Shown one piece after another: positions 5,397 through 5,435 of a DNA stretch of 5,435 nucleotides. Numbering within the stretch: the stretch's first letter is position 1; every line of letters begins with the position of its first letter. The position numbers were made by a program, and so were the translations under genes. This DNA is from Deltaproteobacteria bacterium UBA4427 (GTDB lineage Bacteria; Myxococcota_A; UBA9160; UBA4427). Below the pieces are notes generated by a model. The model was not told the origin of the DNA, ran no database searches, and worked only from the letters and a program-made list of their open reading frames with translations. The DNA lies in contig DGPZ01000077.1 of the NCBI GenBank assembly GCA_002390675.1, positions 1-5,435 on the forward strand. Reading direction: 5' to 3'.

Positions 5397-5435
5397 ATGA
5401 GCGAGACGCCTACTCCACAGCGCGCGCGGCAATTT
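5397..5435 (+). CDS. possible start of a further gene (3'-truncated by window)
   Basis: An ATG at 5397 opens a frame of 13 codons (MSETPTPQRARQF) to the window edge. It lies 78 nt after the monooxygenase stop. The nearest purine-rich sequence (AGAGGA, 5373-5378) is about 18 nt upstream, too far for a standard ribosome site. The Pro/Arg-rich start resembles the unstructured tails of many small regulators, but so little sequence gives no family. The 5319-5396 stretch before it shows only a short hairpin and no gene. Confidence 0.2.
   Translation, partial: MSETPTPQRARQF

Overview
The window is from a bacterial chromosome of moderately high GC content (55-60% by eye), densely coded, with Shine-Dalgarno-type ribosome sites. 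The YheT-type hydrolase and the style of the genes suggest a Gram-negative environmental bacterium, perhaps proteobacterial or a related phylum. I cannot place it more finely. I see no rRNA, tRNA, transposase, insertion sequence, CRISPR array or phage gene.

Layout, left to right. At the left edge is the C-terminal third or so of a YheT-family alpha/beta hydrolase (+, 2-373, truncated by the window). It converges across 65 nt on a two-gene minus-strand unit. The promoter-proximal gene of that unit is a 627-residue flavoprotein monooxygenase with Baeyer-Villiger signatures (1064-2947, GTG start), resembling the 4-hydroxyacetophenone monooxygenase (HAPMO) group. Then, 76 nt downstream, comes a 182-residue SnoaL/NTF2-like protein (439-987). 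A 550-nt non-coding region (2948-3497) separates this unit from a divergent plus-strand gene, a 606-residue Baeyer-Villiger monooxygenase resembling the cyclopentadecanone/cyclododecanone monooxygenase group (3498-5318). The last 117 nt hold no complete gene; an ATG at 5397 opens a frame that runs off the edge.

How the genes may work together (inference). Both monooxygenases should use FAD, NADPH and O2 to turn a ketone into an ester or lactone, and they belong to different subfamilies with different N-terminal extensions. The SnoaL-like protein has the fold of small cofactor-free dehydratases, isomerases and cyclases, with two histidines spaced much as in scytalone dehydratase. The set looks like part of a catabolic or tailoring pathway for a cyclic or large hydrophobic ketone (terpenoid, steroid, macrocyclic or aromatic). 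The substrate cannot be read from sequence, and no dedicated esterase, dehydrogenase or regulator lies in the window.

The most interesting non-coding signal is the divergent intergenic region. It contains a 32-bp cluster of TATTGC/GCAATA half-sites near the minus-strand gene, a 30-bp interrupted dyad in an AT-rich patch, a 9-bp direct repeat with a 20-bp period, and a possible 10-codon basic leader peptide whose stop overlaps the start codon of the plus-strand monooxygenase.
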